Shown one piece after another: positions 23,095 to 31,973 of a DNA stretch of 64,000 nucleotides (position 1 is its first letter; each line of letters opens with the position of its first letter). The stretch comes from Alkalibacterium sp034520745 (GTDB lineage: Bacteria; Bacillota; Bacilli; Lactobacillales; Carnobacteriaceae_A), in the NCBI GenBank assembly GCA_034520745.1, contig JAXHNF010000016.1, positions 1-64,000 of the forward strand, written 5' to 3'. The notes beneath the pieces were generated by a model. The model saw nothing but the letters and a program-made list of their open reading frames with translations. It searched no databases and had not been told where the DNA came from. A program made the position numbers and the translations under genes.

Positions 23095-23996
23095 TGGTTT
23101 TACTAGGGTCACATGTGTCAATGAAAGGCAAGAAGATGCTTCTTGGTGCTGCCGAAGAAGCGGCTGGTTATGGTTCTTCTACCTTTATGATCTATACGGG
23201 AGCACCGCAAAATACGCGCAGAAAAGACATTACAGAGATGAACATTGAAGCCGGACAGTCGTTTATGGAAGATAACGGGATCCTTGTTTCTGACATCGTC
23301 GTGCATGCCCCTTATATCATAAATCTGGGAAACACGGTCAAAAAACAGAATTACGGTTTTGCTGTCCAGTTCATGAAAGACGAGATCAAGCGTGCCGAAG
23401 CTTTAGGAGCCACACAGATGACCATGCACCCGGGGGCTCATGTCGGTGAGGGGGCCGAAGTGGCTATCGAGCAGATCGCCAAAGGTCTGAATGAGATCCT
23501 GCATGAAGATCAGACCCTGCAGATCGCACTTGAAGACCATGGCGGGAAAAGGGACGGAGATCGGCCGTTCATTGAAGAACTGGCACAGATCATCGAAAAA
23601 GTGGACCTGAAAGACAAGGTCTCAGTCACCCTGGACACCTGTCACACCCATGATGCGGGCTATGACATCCGAGGGGATTTCGATGGTGTCCTGGCCGACT
23701 TTGACCGCATCATCGGGTCTGGACAAGCTTAAAGTCATCCACGTCAATGATTCCAAAAACGTCAGAGGAGCCGGTAAAGACCAGACATGCCAATATCGGC
23801 TTTGGCGAGATCGGCTTTGATGCGCTCGAATTATGTCGTGCATCATGAAAAATTGGCTCATCTGCCTAAGATCCTTGAGACCCCTTATGTGGGTGAAGAC
23901 AAGAAGAACAAGAAACCGCCTTACCGGCACGAAATCGACATGCTGAAGGCAAAAACATTCAATCCGGATCTGCTGGATGAAATCTTAAACAGTTAA
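23094..23996 (+). CDS. nfo: Endonuclease IV (Nfo), frame broken by indels
   Basis: Zn-dependent AP endonuclease of base-excision repair. Begins MVLLGSHVSMKGKKMLLGA; metal ligands lie in VVHAPYIINLGN, MTMHPGAHVGEG, VTLDTCHTHDAGYD and KVIHVNDSKN. A local +1/-1 pair (about 23533 and 23575) turns the expected LETMAGKGTEIGRSFEEL into an unrelated stretch while keeping the outer frame, and further indels lie near 23720, 23782 and 23825. About 300 residues. Stop-start overlap with aspS places a DNA-repair gene under the T-box operon. Confidence 0.92.
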
Positions 23997-24000
23997 GTGA

Positions 24001-24037
24001 AAAAAGGTCATCTGTTCGTTTACAGATGACCTTTTTG
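24001..24037 (+). terminator. Terminator after nfo
   Basis: AAAAAGGTCATCTGT and ACAGATGACCTTTTT pair around a 6-base loop. Confidence 0.92.
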
Positions 24038-24074
24038 CTATACTTAAATCATAAAATAACATGAGGTGAGATGG

Positions 24075-24749
24075 ATGGATGACAAATTAGCCAGCAGCAC
24101 GATCAAAGCCATAGATGAGTACACGATAAATGAAATCGGCATACCGTCAATGGTGCTTATGGAGCGGGCGGCTCTGGCCATTACGAGTAAACTGCTTGAA
24201 AACAGTGAATATTCAAAAAAGACATATGCCATCGTCTGCGGTACGGGAAACAATGGCGGGGACGGACTGGCTGTGGGACGGCTCCTTCATCAGGCCGGGA
24301 AAAAAGTAACGCTCTATCTGGTCGGCAGCAGGGACAGTGGCTCAGCCGAATTCAAAAAACAGCTGACGATAGTCGAAAATATTGAACTGCCTGTCATGAC
24401 TTTCGATGCGGATACCCGGTCATTCGAAGAAGACGTTGTCATCGACGCCATATTCGGGATCGGCCTGAGCAGAGAAGTCGAAGAGCCTCACAGAACGGCC
24501 ATAGAAAGCATCAATCGATCTGCCGGAGAAATCATCGCTGTCGATGTGCCGTCCGGCTTGTCCGCAGATACAGGGGAAGTGTTCGGCACGGCCGTCCGGG
24601 CTGACATCACTTATACGATCGGGTTTATGAAACAAGGGTTTGATCGGGCCGATGGAGTGAAACATACCGGAAAGGTGAACCGTGTGTCTATCGGTTATCC
24701 AGAGGACCGCCTGCTTGAAAACGTCATAAGGAAGGAGCAGAAAGAATGA
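24075..24749 (+). CDS. nnr: NAD(P)H-hydrate epimerase
   Basis: YjeF N-terminal domain protein that interconverts the R and S epimers of hydrated NAD(P)H for repair. Intact frame of 225 residues with AIDEYTINEIGIPSMVLMERA at the start, GTGNNGGDGLAVGRLL (phosphate-binding loop), DAIFGIGL and AVDVPSGLSADTG. ATG 24075 is chosen because GAGGTGAG lies at proper distance; a GTG at 24066 is less likely. The dehydratase domain often fused in other bacteria is absent. Stop overlaps the next start by 4 bases. Confidence 0.92.
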   Translation: MDDKLASSTIKAIDEYTINEIGIPSMVLMERAALAITSKLLENSEYSKKTYAIVCGTGNNGGDGLAVGRLLHQAGKKVTLYLVGSRDSGSAEFKKQLTIVENIELPVMTFDADTRSFEEDVVIDAIFGIGLSREVEEPHRTAIESINRSAGEIIAVDVPSGLSADTGEVFGTAVRADITYTIGFMKQGFDRADGVKHTGKVNRVSIGYPEDRLLENVIRKEQKE

Positions 24750-25692
24750 CAAATAGATTTGATTATAAGGGCATGAATGCAAAAGCGCCTTATTTTGAAG
24801 GATGGTATGTGAAAATTTCAGATGAAAAACAGGATTTTACTTTGTCGCTGATTCCCGGCGTGGCTCTTTTTTCTGAAGATGAATGCTTTGTTCAGTATAA
24901 TCTCTACCATAAGGGTAAGACAATGAGCGGAAAGATCACATTCCCCGTGGAAGATTTTGATGTGATCGAGGACCCATACACCATTTTAATGCCGCTGTTT
25001 GTGCTGAGCGAGGAGGGAGTCAAGGCTCATCTGACGGATGAAACTGCCGACATACTTATCGATCTGACATTTGGAGAATTCCTTCCTTTGAAACAGAAGC
25101 GTTTTACTCTCCAAGCATCATGGGGCCGCTGGAATACCTCAATGTGCCCTGCTACCACGACATCGTCAGTATGCGTCATGAGGTGTGGGGGAAAGTGATC
25201 ATCAATGATGAAAAAATCAGTCTGGATAGAGGGACCGGATACCTTGAAAAAGACAGGGGGTCTTCATTCCCAAGTCAGTATGTATGGATGCAGTGCAGCG
25301 GGTTCGTAGAGAATAGAGAGAGCTCCCTGTTTCTGTCAGTAGCTGAGGTTCCGCTTTCGGTATTTCGGCCCAAGGGAGCGATCGCTGTTTTTCATGACGG
25401 GCGTACAGAACACCGTTTTGCGACATACCTTGGGACCAGAGCTGAAGTGACCATGGATGATGACCGTGCGGGCTATACCGTCAAGCTCACCGACTTGACT
25501 AAGAGCCTGACCGCTGAGGTGAGCCTGAAGGATGCCGCGGCACTTACCGCGCCAACGGACTCGGGAATGGATCATACGATCAAGGAAACCGTGAAAGCGG
25601 AGGTCAAGGTGACATTTAAAGATAAGAACAAGGTGCCGGTTTATCTGACTTCAAAACACGGTGCTGCAGAAGCAGTGAACTGGAATATAAAA
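24746..25692 (+). CDS. Tocopherol-cyclase-like family protein (frameshifts)
   Basis: The opening FEGWYVKISDEKQDFTLSLIPG and the later DRGTGYLEKDRGSSFPSQYVWMQ match the tocopherol cyclase family (PF14249) that many heterotrophic bacteria carry; its bacterial role is unknown and tocopherol synthesis is not implied. An indel near 25112 splits it. The apparent frame runs on through the terminator hairpin, so the true stop was probably lost by an indel near 25690; I set the end there. About 315 residues. Coupled to nnr by a 4-base overlap. Confidence 0.75.
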
Positions 25693-25724
25693 AAGAAGCT
25701 GATACGTATCAGCTTCTTTTTTTA
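25689..25724 (+). terminator. Terminator after the tocopherol-cyclase-like gene
   Basis: AAAAAGAAGCTGATAC is followed directly by GTATCAGCTTCTTTTTTT, a perfect inverted repeat with T tract. Confidence 0.88.
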
Positions 25725-25777
25725 TGAAAAATACACGATGGATAAGAAGTTATTAAAGGAAAAACAGAGTCATGCGT

Positions 25778-26545
25778 TTATACTTTTTCATTGAGCGGAA
25801 TTTCTTTGAGATATTTTGTGGGTGTTTTACCTGTCATCTTCTTGAAGACTTTCGTAAAATAGGAATGACTGTTGAAGCCAGCCAGATTAGCCACCTCGCT
25901 CAATTGATAATCCCCCAGATGGAAATAGTATTTTGCGAGATAGACACGCTGCTGATTCACATACCCAATAAACGTATTGCCGGTCTCCTGTTTGAATTTG
26001 CGGGCGAGATGAACAGGGTGCATACCGTATATCGAAGCGATATTTGTCAAGGTCAGTTCACTGGTCAGATTATCCGTTATGTATGTAACGATCTCTTTCA
26101 TGACTGACGAGTAATCAGACGTTGAAAAATGGATCACGGCATGGCAGTATTCTCTGAAAATTTCGAAGTACACATGATCGATCAGATAGTCAAGAGAATA
26201 GGTATCCTTGATGATCATTGAAAATCTTTCGAATATCAGATGAAGGTACAGCGGTAACACGCCGCCGTTTCTGGCAGCTATGCGGGTGTAAGTGTTGACA
26301 GTCATCAGATGAGCCTTGAAGGCATCCATGAGTTCACATTTGCTGTCGTTTTCCAGATAAGTGAACACACGATCGATATCGATCAGCTTGAGTGTTTCTT
26401 CTAATTTTTCCTTGTTCCCTGTGGTAATGGCATCCGCCAGCTGGTCCTGCATAAGGTAGCGGTAATCCATCGCCTCATTGGTCAGTTCTTTCAGTTTGTT
26501 CAATCGTTCCTCTACCAACTTTTCCTTCTCCTCGTGATTCTTCAT
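25778..26545 (-). CDS. AraC-family transcriptional regulator
   Basis: Intact frame. The N-terminal 160 residues have no domain I recognise; the C-terminal 100 residues contain two helix-turn-helix units (LTLTNIASIYGMHPVHLARKF and LSEVANLAGFNSHSYFTKVFK) with the AraC signature ending KKMTGKTPTKYLKE. The ATG at 26545 is preferred over GTG 26584 because GAGGAAGG lies in front of it. The middle region with YHLIFERF and FREYCHAV resembles regulators of sugar or surface-protein genes in lactic bacteria, but no target is visible. Converges on the tocopherol-cyclase-like gene. Confidence 0.88.
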   Translation of the reverse strand: MKNHEEKEKLVEERLNKLKELTNEAMDYRYLMQDQLADAITTGNKEKLEETLKLIDIDRVFTYLENDSKCELMDAFKAHLMTVNTYTRIAARNGGVLPLYLHLIFERFSMIIKDTYSLDYLIDHVYFEIFREYCHAVIHFSTSDYSSVMKEIVTYITDNLTSELTLTNIASIYGMHPVHLARKFKQETGNTFIGYVNQQRVYLAKYYFHLGDYQLSEVANLAGFNSHSYFTKVFKKMTGKTPTKYLKEIPLNEKV

Positions 26546-26584
26546 ATTGGATAATCCTTCCTCGAAATCAGTAATCGATAACAC

Positions 26585-26903
26585 TTCTTATGTTAAATAT
26601 ACCATAATATAAATGGAAATAAAGTCTAAATGTGAAAATCGAACCATTTAAGTCTTTATTTTACACCTAAAACGAAAATGTTTCAAATTCAATGTAATCT
26701 ATGTTAGTAATTATTTAATCATGATCGAAAAGTGATTCAAATAAGATGAAGATTGTATAAATGATTTGGATATGCATTTCAGCTAATGGATGGACAATGG
26801 TCTTTTTAGGGCGTTTCTTTTTTACATGCTTATTCTGCGAGTGATACCATTAAAGATAGATAAATGAACAAAATATGACAGTGTTTAGGGGAAGGGTGAA
26901 AGA
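26585..26903. other. AT-rich divergent intergenic region
   Basis: No gene seen. It lies between the minus-strand AraC gene and the plus-strand stress-protein gene and must hold both promoters, but no clear -35/-10 pair, hairpin or repeat was found. Confidence 0.5.
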
Positions 26904-27777
26904 ATGGACCGTCACATTTTAGGAACATTCAAAAACGAAGAAGAAGCCGTCATGCAGGTCGAGAAACTTCTCAATGAAGAAGGCTATTCTCCGGAAGAAC
27001 TGATGCTTGTAATGGATAAATCCGGCCAGTATGATGAAAAGCTCGAGTCCATCAAAAAGGTGAAAGTCAATAAAGTCGAAGTCGAAGAGGAAAGTATGTG
27101 GGATAAAGTAAAAGAAGGCTTTTTCTTTTGGCACATACGAAAGCGGAGAAAACCAGTCTGCTCTCGAAGAGTACGGTGTCCCGCATGACCGGGCCGGACA
27201 TTATATGGAGGCACTGAAAGATGGAGAAATCGTCCTTCTGGCTGATACCGATGCACCGAGACACAATGAGTTGTCCGAAGTGAATGAAGAAATCATAGAA
27301 GACAAAGGGAGCGATGAACATATGACGGATGAAAAGAACAGTCCAATAGATGAAGTGGACTCAGAAGAACCTGAAGCAATCAAAAGCCAAGAACCAAGTG
27401 ATCTCGAAACTTCAGAAAACAAGGATTTAAAAGAATCGGTCGATCCCAGTCAGGCTGCCTCAACGCGTAAAGAAGACATCAGCGAACTGGAAAAAGGAAA
27501 AAAGAATGATAATAATGAACGGACGCAGGGCAGCGAATCCAAAGAGGAGCCTGACTTGACAGGACAGGAAGACACTGTGGAAAAAGAGTCCTCTGATCAT
27601 GGTTACGGCAATACAGTTGCTGACGGGGTCGTTAAACCGGAAGCCAAAAGCCCTTTGAATACTGAAGGAAAAGACATTAAAGAAGCTCACGAAAACACAG
27701 AAGCACCGGAGGCAGAAGCAAATTACTCAGAAGAACTGGAAGAACAAGGGAAAAAATCTCTCGGTGACGATAAATAA
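26904..27777 (+). CDS. YflT-like general stress domain protein with long acidic tail (one frameshift)
   Basis: Residues 1-115 resemble the YflT/GS17M stress domain: DRHILGTFKNEEEAVMQVEKL, ELMLVMDK, EEYGVPHDRAGHYMEALKDGEIVLLA. One extra T in the run near 27125 breaks the frame at EGFSFGTYESGE. The remaining 175 residues are a repetitive Glu/Asp/Ser/Lys-rich, clearly disordered tail. RBS GGGGAAGGGTG. About 290 residues, far longer than typical 100-120 residue members. The exact function is unknown; these proteins rise under salt or heat stress in Bacillus. Confidence 0.75.
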
Positions 27778-27837
27778 GTGATGACTGAAAGAAACCATTT
27801 ATTAGTTCAGTAATTAGACGAGAAAGGTGAGGAATTG

Positions 27838-28092
27838 ATGGATAAAGATAATGAACTGAAAAGACCGAATAGAAAACACAGAAATGACTCAGAGTTTGAT
27901 CCCGCTTATGACAGTGTCGTCTCTCCGGATACGAGTGCCCCGCTGGGTTATATCAAAGACAGACCCTTGAGAGATGAGCTGGATGAAGCAAAAGTGGCAA
28001 GAAAAGCCAAAGGCGAGACGCCTGGAAATGAAGTGGAAGCCTCGCTTAATCCGGATGAAGAAAATGATGACAAAGAAAAAACGGATAGATAA
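27838..28092 (+). CDS. Small acidic hypothetical protein
   Basis: 84 residues, intact, highly charged and probably disordered (DNELKRPNRKHRNDSEFDPA... ending EENDDKEKTDR). RBS AAAGGTGAGG before the ATG; a TTG one codon earlier is also possible. It follows the acidic stress protein by 60 bases in the same direction, suggesting one transcript. No family recognised. Confidence 0.65.
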   Translation: MDKDNELKRPNRKHRNDSEFDPAYDSVVSPDTSAPLGYIKDRPLRDELDEAKVARKAKGETPGNEVEASLNPDEENDDKEKTDR

Positions 28093-28099
28093 AGCGTGT

Positions 28100-28129
28100 G
28101 TGCCTGAATGAGTGTTCAGGCACTTTTTT
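28100..28129 (+). terminator. Terminator after the acidic gene pair
   Basis: GTGCCTGAA (28100-28108), TTCAGGCAC (28115-28123), then T6. Confidence 0.9.
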
Positions 28130-28162
28130 CATGTCCGCGTCATTAAATATATCCCGTATAAA

Positions 28163-28171
28163 TGGTATACT
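28163..28171 (+). promoter_or_regulatory. Extended -10 promoter upstream of recX
   Basis: TGGTATACT at 28163-28171, 28 bases before the small ORF that precedes recX. Confidence 0.5.
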
Positions 28172-28198
28172 TGGATAGGAAAGAATAGAGGTGCGAGA

Positions 28199-28337
28199 AT
28201 GAACAGACGAATCCGATTCATCAAATGACGATTCACTGCCCGACTTGATCGAACTGGGACCAAGCAGGCAGGCAGAGAAGGAAACGAACAAGAAGAATAT
28301 CACAATAGACGATGTCAATGAATTTAAGGAAAAGTGA
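28199..28337 (+). CDS. Small acidic ORF overlapping recX start (one indel)
   Basis: Read as MTDESDSSNDDSLPDLIELG and ending NITIDDVNEFKEK if one extra A after the ATG is removed; about 45 residues. AGAGGTGCGAG precedes the ATG. Its 3' end overlaps the first 26 bases of recX, so it could couple recX translation. No family recognised, and the frame depends on one assumed indel. Confidence 0.4.
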
Positions 28338-29151
28338 ACCATCTGAATCCGAGGCCGAATTTGTCATTACTAAAGTTCAGGCACAGAAGGCAAAAAACAG
28401 ATTCAATATCTATATCAACGACTCTTATGCGTTTGCAGTGGATGATTCGATCCTGGTCAAATATCGACTGATCAAAGGAAAAGAACTTGATAAAGAGACC
28501 ATCGAAGAACTTAAGGTAAAGGGAGAAATGAGCAAAGCCTATCAGGCGGCGCTGCATTATCTGAACTTCAAGATGCGGACGGAAAAAGAAATCAGAGAGT
28601 ATCTGGCTAAAAAAGACTACTCGCAAGTCGACTTAGTCATAGAACGGTTGAGAGAGCACCGGTTGATCAACGATAAGGAGTATGCAAGGAGTTTTGTACG
28701 CACCAATTATCAGCTGAAGACAGAAGGGCCTAAAAAAATCGAGCGGTCATTATATGCAAAAGGTCTTTCCCCCGATGAAATAGCTCACGGGCTATTAGAG
28801 TATTCAGATGAAGACCAGCTTGAAAATGCAAAAAAACTCACGGAAAAAACACTGAAGAGAGTGCGGAACAAATCGAACCGCGAAATAGAACAGAAAATCA
28901 GGGAGCAGCTGATGACCAAAGGGTTCGACAGAGACATCATTTCGCAGGCCTTGGAAGAGATGGAACTGGAGCAGCCGGAAGAAGACGAATACGACGCGTT
29001 AGTCAAGCAGGGTGAAAAAGCGTATAAACGCTATTCCCGCAAGCATGACGCATATGGGACCAGACGAAAAACGAAGACCTATCTCTATTCCAAAGGTTAC
29101 CCGTTTGATCTGATCGAACAATTTTTAACAGAAAAAGAGGGAGACAAGTGA
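28312..29151 (+). CDS. recX: Regulatory protein RecX
   Basis: Intact, 279 residues. RecX binds RecA filaments and restrains recombination. It shows three to four three-helix repeats: YLNFKMRTEKEIREYLAKKDY, VIERLREHRLINDKEYARSFV, KIREQLMTKGFDRDIISQALEEM and GTRRKTKTYLYSKGYPFDLIEQ. The N-terminal 60 residues are the Gram-positive extension. The last bases overlap the mutY GTG by four, indicating coupling of two repair genes. Confidence 0.92.
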   Translation: MSMNLRKSEPSESEAEFVITKVQAQKAKNRFNIYINDSYAFAVDDSILVKYRLIKGKELDKETIEELKVKGEMSKAYQAALHYLNFKMRTEKEIREYLAKKDYSQVDLVIERLREHRLINDKEYARSFVRTNYQLKTEGPKKIERSLYAKGLSPDEIAHGLLEYSDEDQLENAKKLTEKTLKRVRNKSNREIEQKIREQLMTKGFDRDIISQALEEMELEQPEEDEYDALVKQGEKAYKRYSRKHDAYGTRRKTKTYLYSKGYPFDLIEQFLTEKEGDK

Positions 29152-30314
29152 GTCAGGAAGATTTATTGAAGAAAAATAATATAGAGATGTGGCCGGAAGA
29201 AAAAATTCTGGCGTTCAGATCGACATTACTCGAGTGGTATGACAGAAACAGAAGAGATCTGCCCTGGCGTCAGACAAGTGACCCATACTGTATCTGGGTA
29301 TCTGAGATCATGCTGCAGCAGACACAAGTCGATACGGTGATCCCGTATTATGAACGGTTTATAAAAACGCTGCCGACAGTCGAAGACTTGGCCAATGCAC
29401 ATGAGGACACGCTGCTTAAACTCTGGGAAGGATTGGGCTATTATTCCCGCGTGCGGAACATGAAAGTCGCGGCTAACCAGATAGTGAAAGACCATGAAGG
29501 AGTCTTTCCGACTGCTCACAAGGAAGTACTGAAGCTGAAGGGCATTGGTCCTTATACAGCCGGAGCGGTCACCAGTATTGCATTTAACCAGACTCAGCCT
29601 GCAGTGGACGGGAACGTCATGCGGGTTTTGAGCCGGCTTTTTGAAATCGATCTGGACATCAGCAAGGCGTCGACGCGGAAAGTATTCGAAGAGATGATCA
29701 GGGAACTGATCAATCCGGACAGACCGGGAGATTTTAACCAGGCGCTGATGGATCTGGGCGCGACTATTTGTACCCCCAAGAACTATTTTCCAGAAAAAAG
29801 TCCGGTCAAAGACTTCAATGCTTCCTATCTCAATGAAACGTGGTCGAACTACCCGGTCAAAAAGAAGAAAACCAAAGCAAAGGAACAGACCTTTTATACG
29901 GTAGTGATCCGAAACCACAAGTCGGAATATCTCTATGAAAAGCGACCTTCCAAGGGCGTTCTGGCAGGAATGCTGACACCGATCATGCTGGATCAGGAAA
30001 CCTTCAAAGACGACGGCTGGAAGTCCTTCGTTTCTAACGAGACCGGTCATGAAACGACCGTCAAGGAGATCGAAGAAATGCTCAGAGAAAAATACAAGCT
30101 GAACGTCGAGCTGAACAAACAGCCTAAAGGAATACTCACGCATGTCTTTTCACATTTGAAATGGGAAATGATCGTCTTCGAAGCGGAACTTAAAGAAGAT
30201 CAGTCGCAGTCGAATCAGCTGAAATGGATACACCGGGACCAGTTTGAAGAAGAAATGTTTCCGGTCCCGACTCAAAAAATCAATGATCTAGTCAAGACGC
30301 TGACCCTTTTTTAG
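29148..30314 (+). CDS. mutY: Adenine DNA glycosylase MutY, lacking the 4Fe-4S cysteines
   Basis: Removes adenine opposite 8-oxoguanine. Intact, 388 residues. Catalytic domain: PWRQTSDPYCIWVSEIMLQQT (catalytic Glu in SEIMLQQT), GLGYYSRVRN, helix-hairpin-helix LKGIGPYTAGAVTSIAF and PAVDGNVMRV with the catalytic Asp. Where most MutY have four cysteines after the DLGA segment, this one reads CTPKNYFPEKSPVKDFNASY: only the first Cys remains, the others are Pro, Ser and Asn. The C-terminal NUDIX-like 8-oxoG recognition domain is present (THVFSHLKWEM). Cluster-less MutY is known in some bacteria including lactic acid bacteria. Confidence 0.95.
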   Translation: MSQEDLLKKNNIEMWPEEKILAFRSTLLEWYDRNRRDLPWRQTSDPYCIWVSEIMLQQTQVDTVIPYYERFIKTLPTVEDLANAHEDTLLKLWEGLGYYSRVRNMKVAANQIVKDHEGVFPTAHKEVLKLKGIGPYTAGAVTSIAFNQTQPAVDGNVMRVLSRLFEIDLDISKASTRKVFEEMIRELINPDRPGDFNQALMDLGATICTPKNYFPEKSPVKDFNASYLNETWSNYPVKKKKTKAKEQTFYTVVIRNHKSEYLYEKRPSKGVLAGMLTPIMLDQETFKDDGWKSFVSNETGHETTVKEIEEMLREKYKLNVELNKQPKGILTHVFSHLKWEMIVFEAELKEDQSQSNQLKWIHRDQFEEEMFPVPTQKINDLVKTLTLF

Positions 30315-30363
30315 AAAATGAGATTGTAAAATGTCTATTCATTACAATGTGACCCCCTATTTA

Positions 30364-30372
30364 TGATATAAT
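30364..30372 (+). promoter_or_regulatory. Extended -10 promoter of the ntdP-like gene
   Basis: TGATATAAT at 30364-30372, 62 bases upstream of the ATG; a TTACAA 19 bases before is a weak -35. Confidence 0.55.
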
Positions 30373-30434
30373 AACTCATGAGATTGAAGGAAGAAGCTAT
30401 ACTTTGTAAAACAGACTAGAAAGTTGGTAAAAAG

Positions 30435-30971
30435 ATGACATTTCCAAAAGAAGGGGAATTCATCACAATCAAAAGTTACAAACATGACGGGAGTCTGCAC
30501 CGTACCTGGCGTGACACGATGGTCCTGAAAACGACCGAGAATGCCCTGATCGGATGCAATGATCATACCCTGGTCATCGAATCGGACGGCAGAAGGTGGA
30601 AGACCCGCGAACCTGCGCTGGTATATTTTCATAAACATTACTGGTTCAACATTGTTACGATGATCCGCCAGAAAGGTACGTCGTATTACTGTAACATGGC
30701 GTCGCCTTTTCTGATCGATGAAGAGGGCGCTAAATATATCGACTACGATCTGGATGTCAAGGTCTTTCCCGATGGAGAAAAACGTCTGCTGGATGTCGAT
30801 GAGTATGAGGAACACGGTAAGAAATGGGATTATCCGGATGAAATAGATCTGATTCTGAAAGAACATATCAAAATTCTGGTGGAATGGATCAATGAGGAAA
30901 AAGGACCGTTTTCTGAAGGCTATGTGGATTTATGGTACAACCGTTATAAACAGTTGACCGGAAAAAAATGA
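30435..30971 (+). CDS. ntdP: Nucleoside tri-/diphosphate phosphatase, DUF402 (NtdP/YgaC-like)
   Basis: Intact, 178 residues, usual length. The DUF402 fold shows GSLHRTWRDTMVL, YCNMASPFLID, YIDYDLDVKVFPDGE and the acidic YPDEIDLI, which carry the metal-binding residues; S. aureus and Bacillus homologues hydrolyse nucleoside tri- and diphosphates. Downstream of mutY with its own promoter. The symbol is by homology only. Confidence 0.85.
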   Translation: MTFPKEGEFITIKSYKHDGSLHRTWRDTMVLKTTENALIGCNDHTLVIESDGRRWKTREPALVYFHKHYWFNIVTMIRQKGTSYYCNMASPFLIDEEGAKYIDYDLDVKVFPDGEKRLLDVDEYEEHGKKWDYPDEIDLILKEHIKILVEWINEEKGPFSEGYVDLWYNRYKQLTGKK

Positions 30972-31071
30972 TTGTGGTGTAAACAGTAGCAGGACGATCG
31001 CGCCTGCTGCTGTTTTCCTTGTCTAGTGTCTGTATAAGTATAACTATCAAATAAGGAAAGGGTTTGATCGC

Positions 31072-31917
31072 GTGAAAAAAAGTGTCATAATGATACCGGT
31101 TCTGGTTTTTGCGGCAGTTTCTACGATCGTTTATGGTCAGCGCTATTCTGCAAAGCAGCGTGAGGAAATGGACAGCTATCAGCTGAGTGTTTCGGATAGC
31201 GAAAATGATAAAACAGAAGTAACAGAGGATGACTATCTGATCGACGCGTCCGAAGAAACAGATCCTCAAAAAAAGCTGGCTTACTATGAAAGCAACCAGG
31301 AGAGTCTTTCACTTTATGAGTATCTGGACTACATATCAATGAAAAAAGAAACTGTGTCACTGGCTTATTACGGGGACATCACGATGCAGGAAGACTGGGT
31401 CGCTTATTTGAACAATACGATTGACGAATCAGTGAGTGGTGATCTGGCGGTGATCGATCAGACGTATTCGGACTATGATTCCTATGAATTATACATACAG
31501 CAGACCACTCAAAGTCTGACGAGCGAAGCCCCCGACTTGATTCTCTTCGGTTTGCCTGCTCATCCTGACCAGCGACGGGATATGGGGCTTGAGGAAACAG
31601 AAGAATTTATGGGGTATGTCCTAGACAGACTCGCTTCTTCAGAGGACACGAAGCTCATTATGCTTGAACCGTATCCGATCATAAATGAAATAAACCAGAT
31701 CAATTCCCGTTCGCTGGATTACAGGAGCTATTTGAGAAGAATGCAGTCAGTCGGTGAAGACTATGACTTGACCGTACTGCCTTTGCATTCAGTGTTTGAA
31801 GAGCAGGCCTTAGACGATTCTCTAACTGACTATTATAAAGAAGATGGTGAGTTGAACGACAAGGGTTCGGATCATGTTTTTTCTATTTTAGATGATTTGT
31901 TCAGTGAAGAGCTATAA
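31072..31917 (+). CDS. Exported SGNH/GDSL-hydrolase-like protein
   Basis: Intact, 281 residues, GTG start behind GGAAAGGG. An N-terminal hydrophobic anchor (VIMIPVLVFAAVSTIVYG) is followed by an acidic linker and an SGNH-like alpha/beta domain: SLAYYGDITMQEDW (block I position), PDLILFGLPAH (block III), and ELNDKGSDHVFSILDDL (block V). The block I serine of the usual GDS is Ile here, so hydrolase activity is doubtful. Similar membrane-tethered SGNH proteins act on cell-wall polysaccharides, but the substrate is unknown. Confidence 0.6.
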   Translation: MKKSVIMIPVLVFAAVSTIVYGQRYSAKQREEMDSYQLSVSDSENDKTEVTEDDYLIDASEETDPQKKLAYYESNQESLSLYEYLDYISMKKETVSLAYYGDITMQEDWVAYLNNTIDESVSGDLAVIDQTYSDYDSYELYIQQTTQSLTSEAPDLILFGLPAHPDQRRDMGLEETEEFMGYVLDRLASSEDTKLIMLEPYPIINEINQINSRSLDYRSYLRRMQSVGEDYDLTVLPLHSVFEEQALDDSLTDYYKEDGELNDKGSDHVFSILDDLFSEEL

Positions 31918-31924
31918 CCAATTT

Positions 31925-31966
31925 AAAAAGACGAGGCTGGAATAAAAATCCCGGCCTCGTCTTTTT
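31925..31966. terminator. Bidirectional terminator
   Basis: AAAAAGACGAGGC(TGG) and CCGGCCTCGTCTTTTT pair with A and T tracts on both sides, between convergent genes. Confidence 0.92.
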
Positions 31967-31973
31967 AGTTTTT

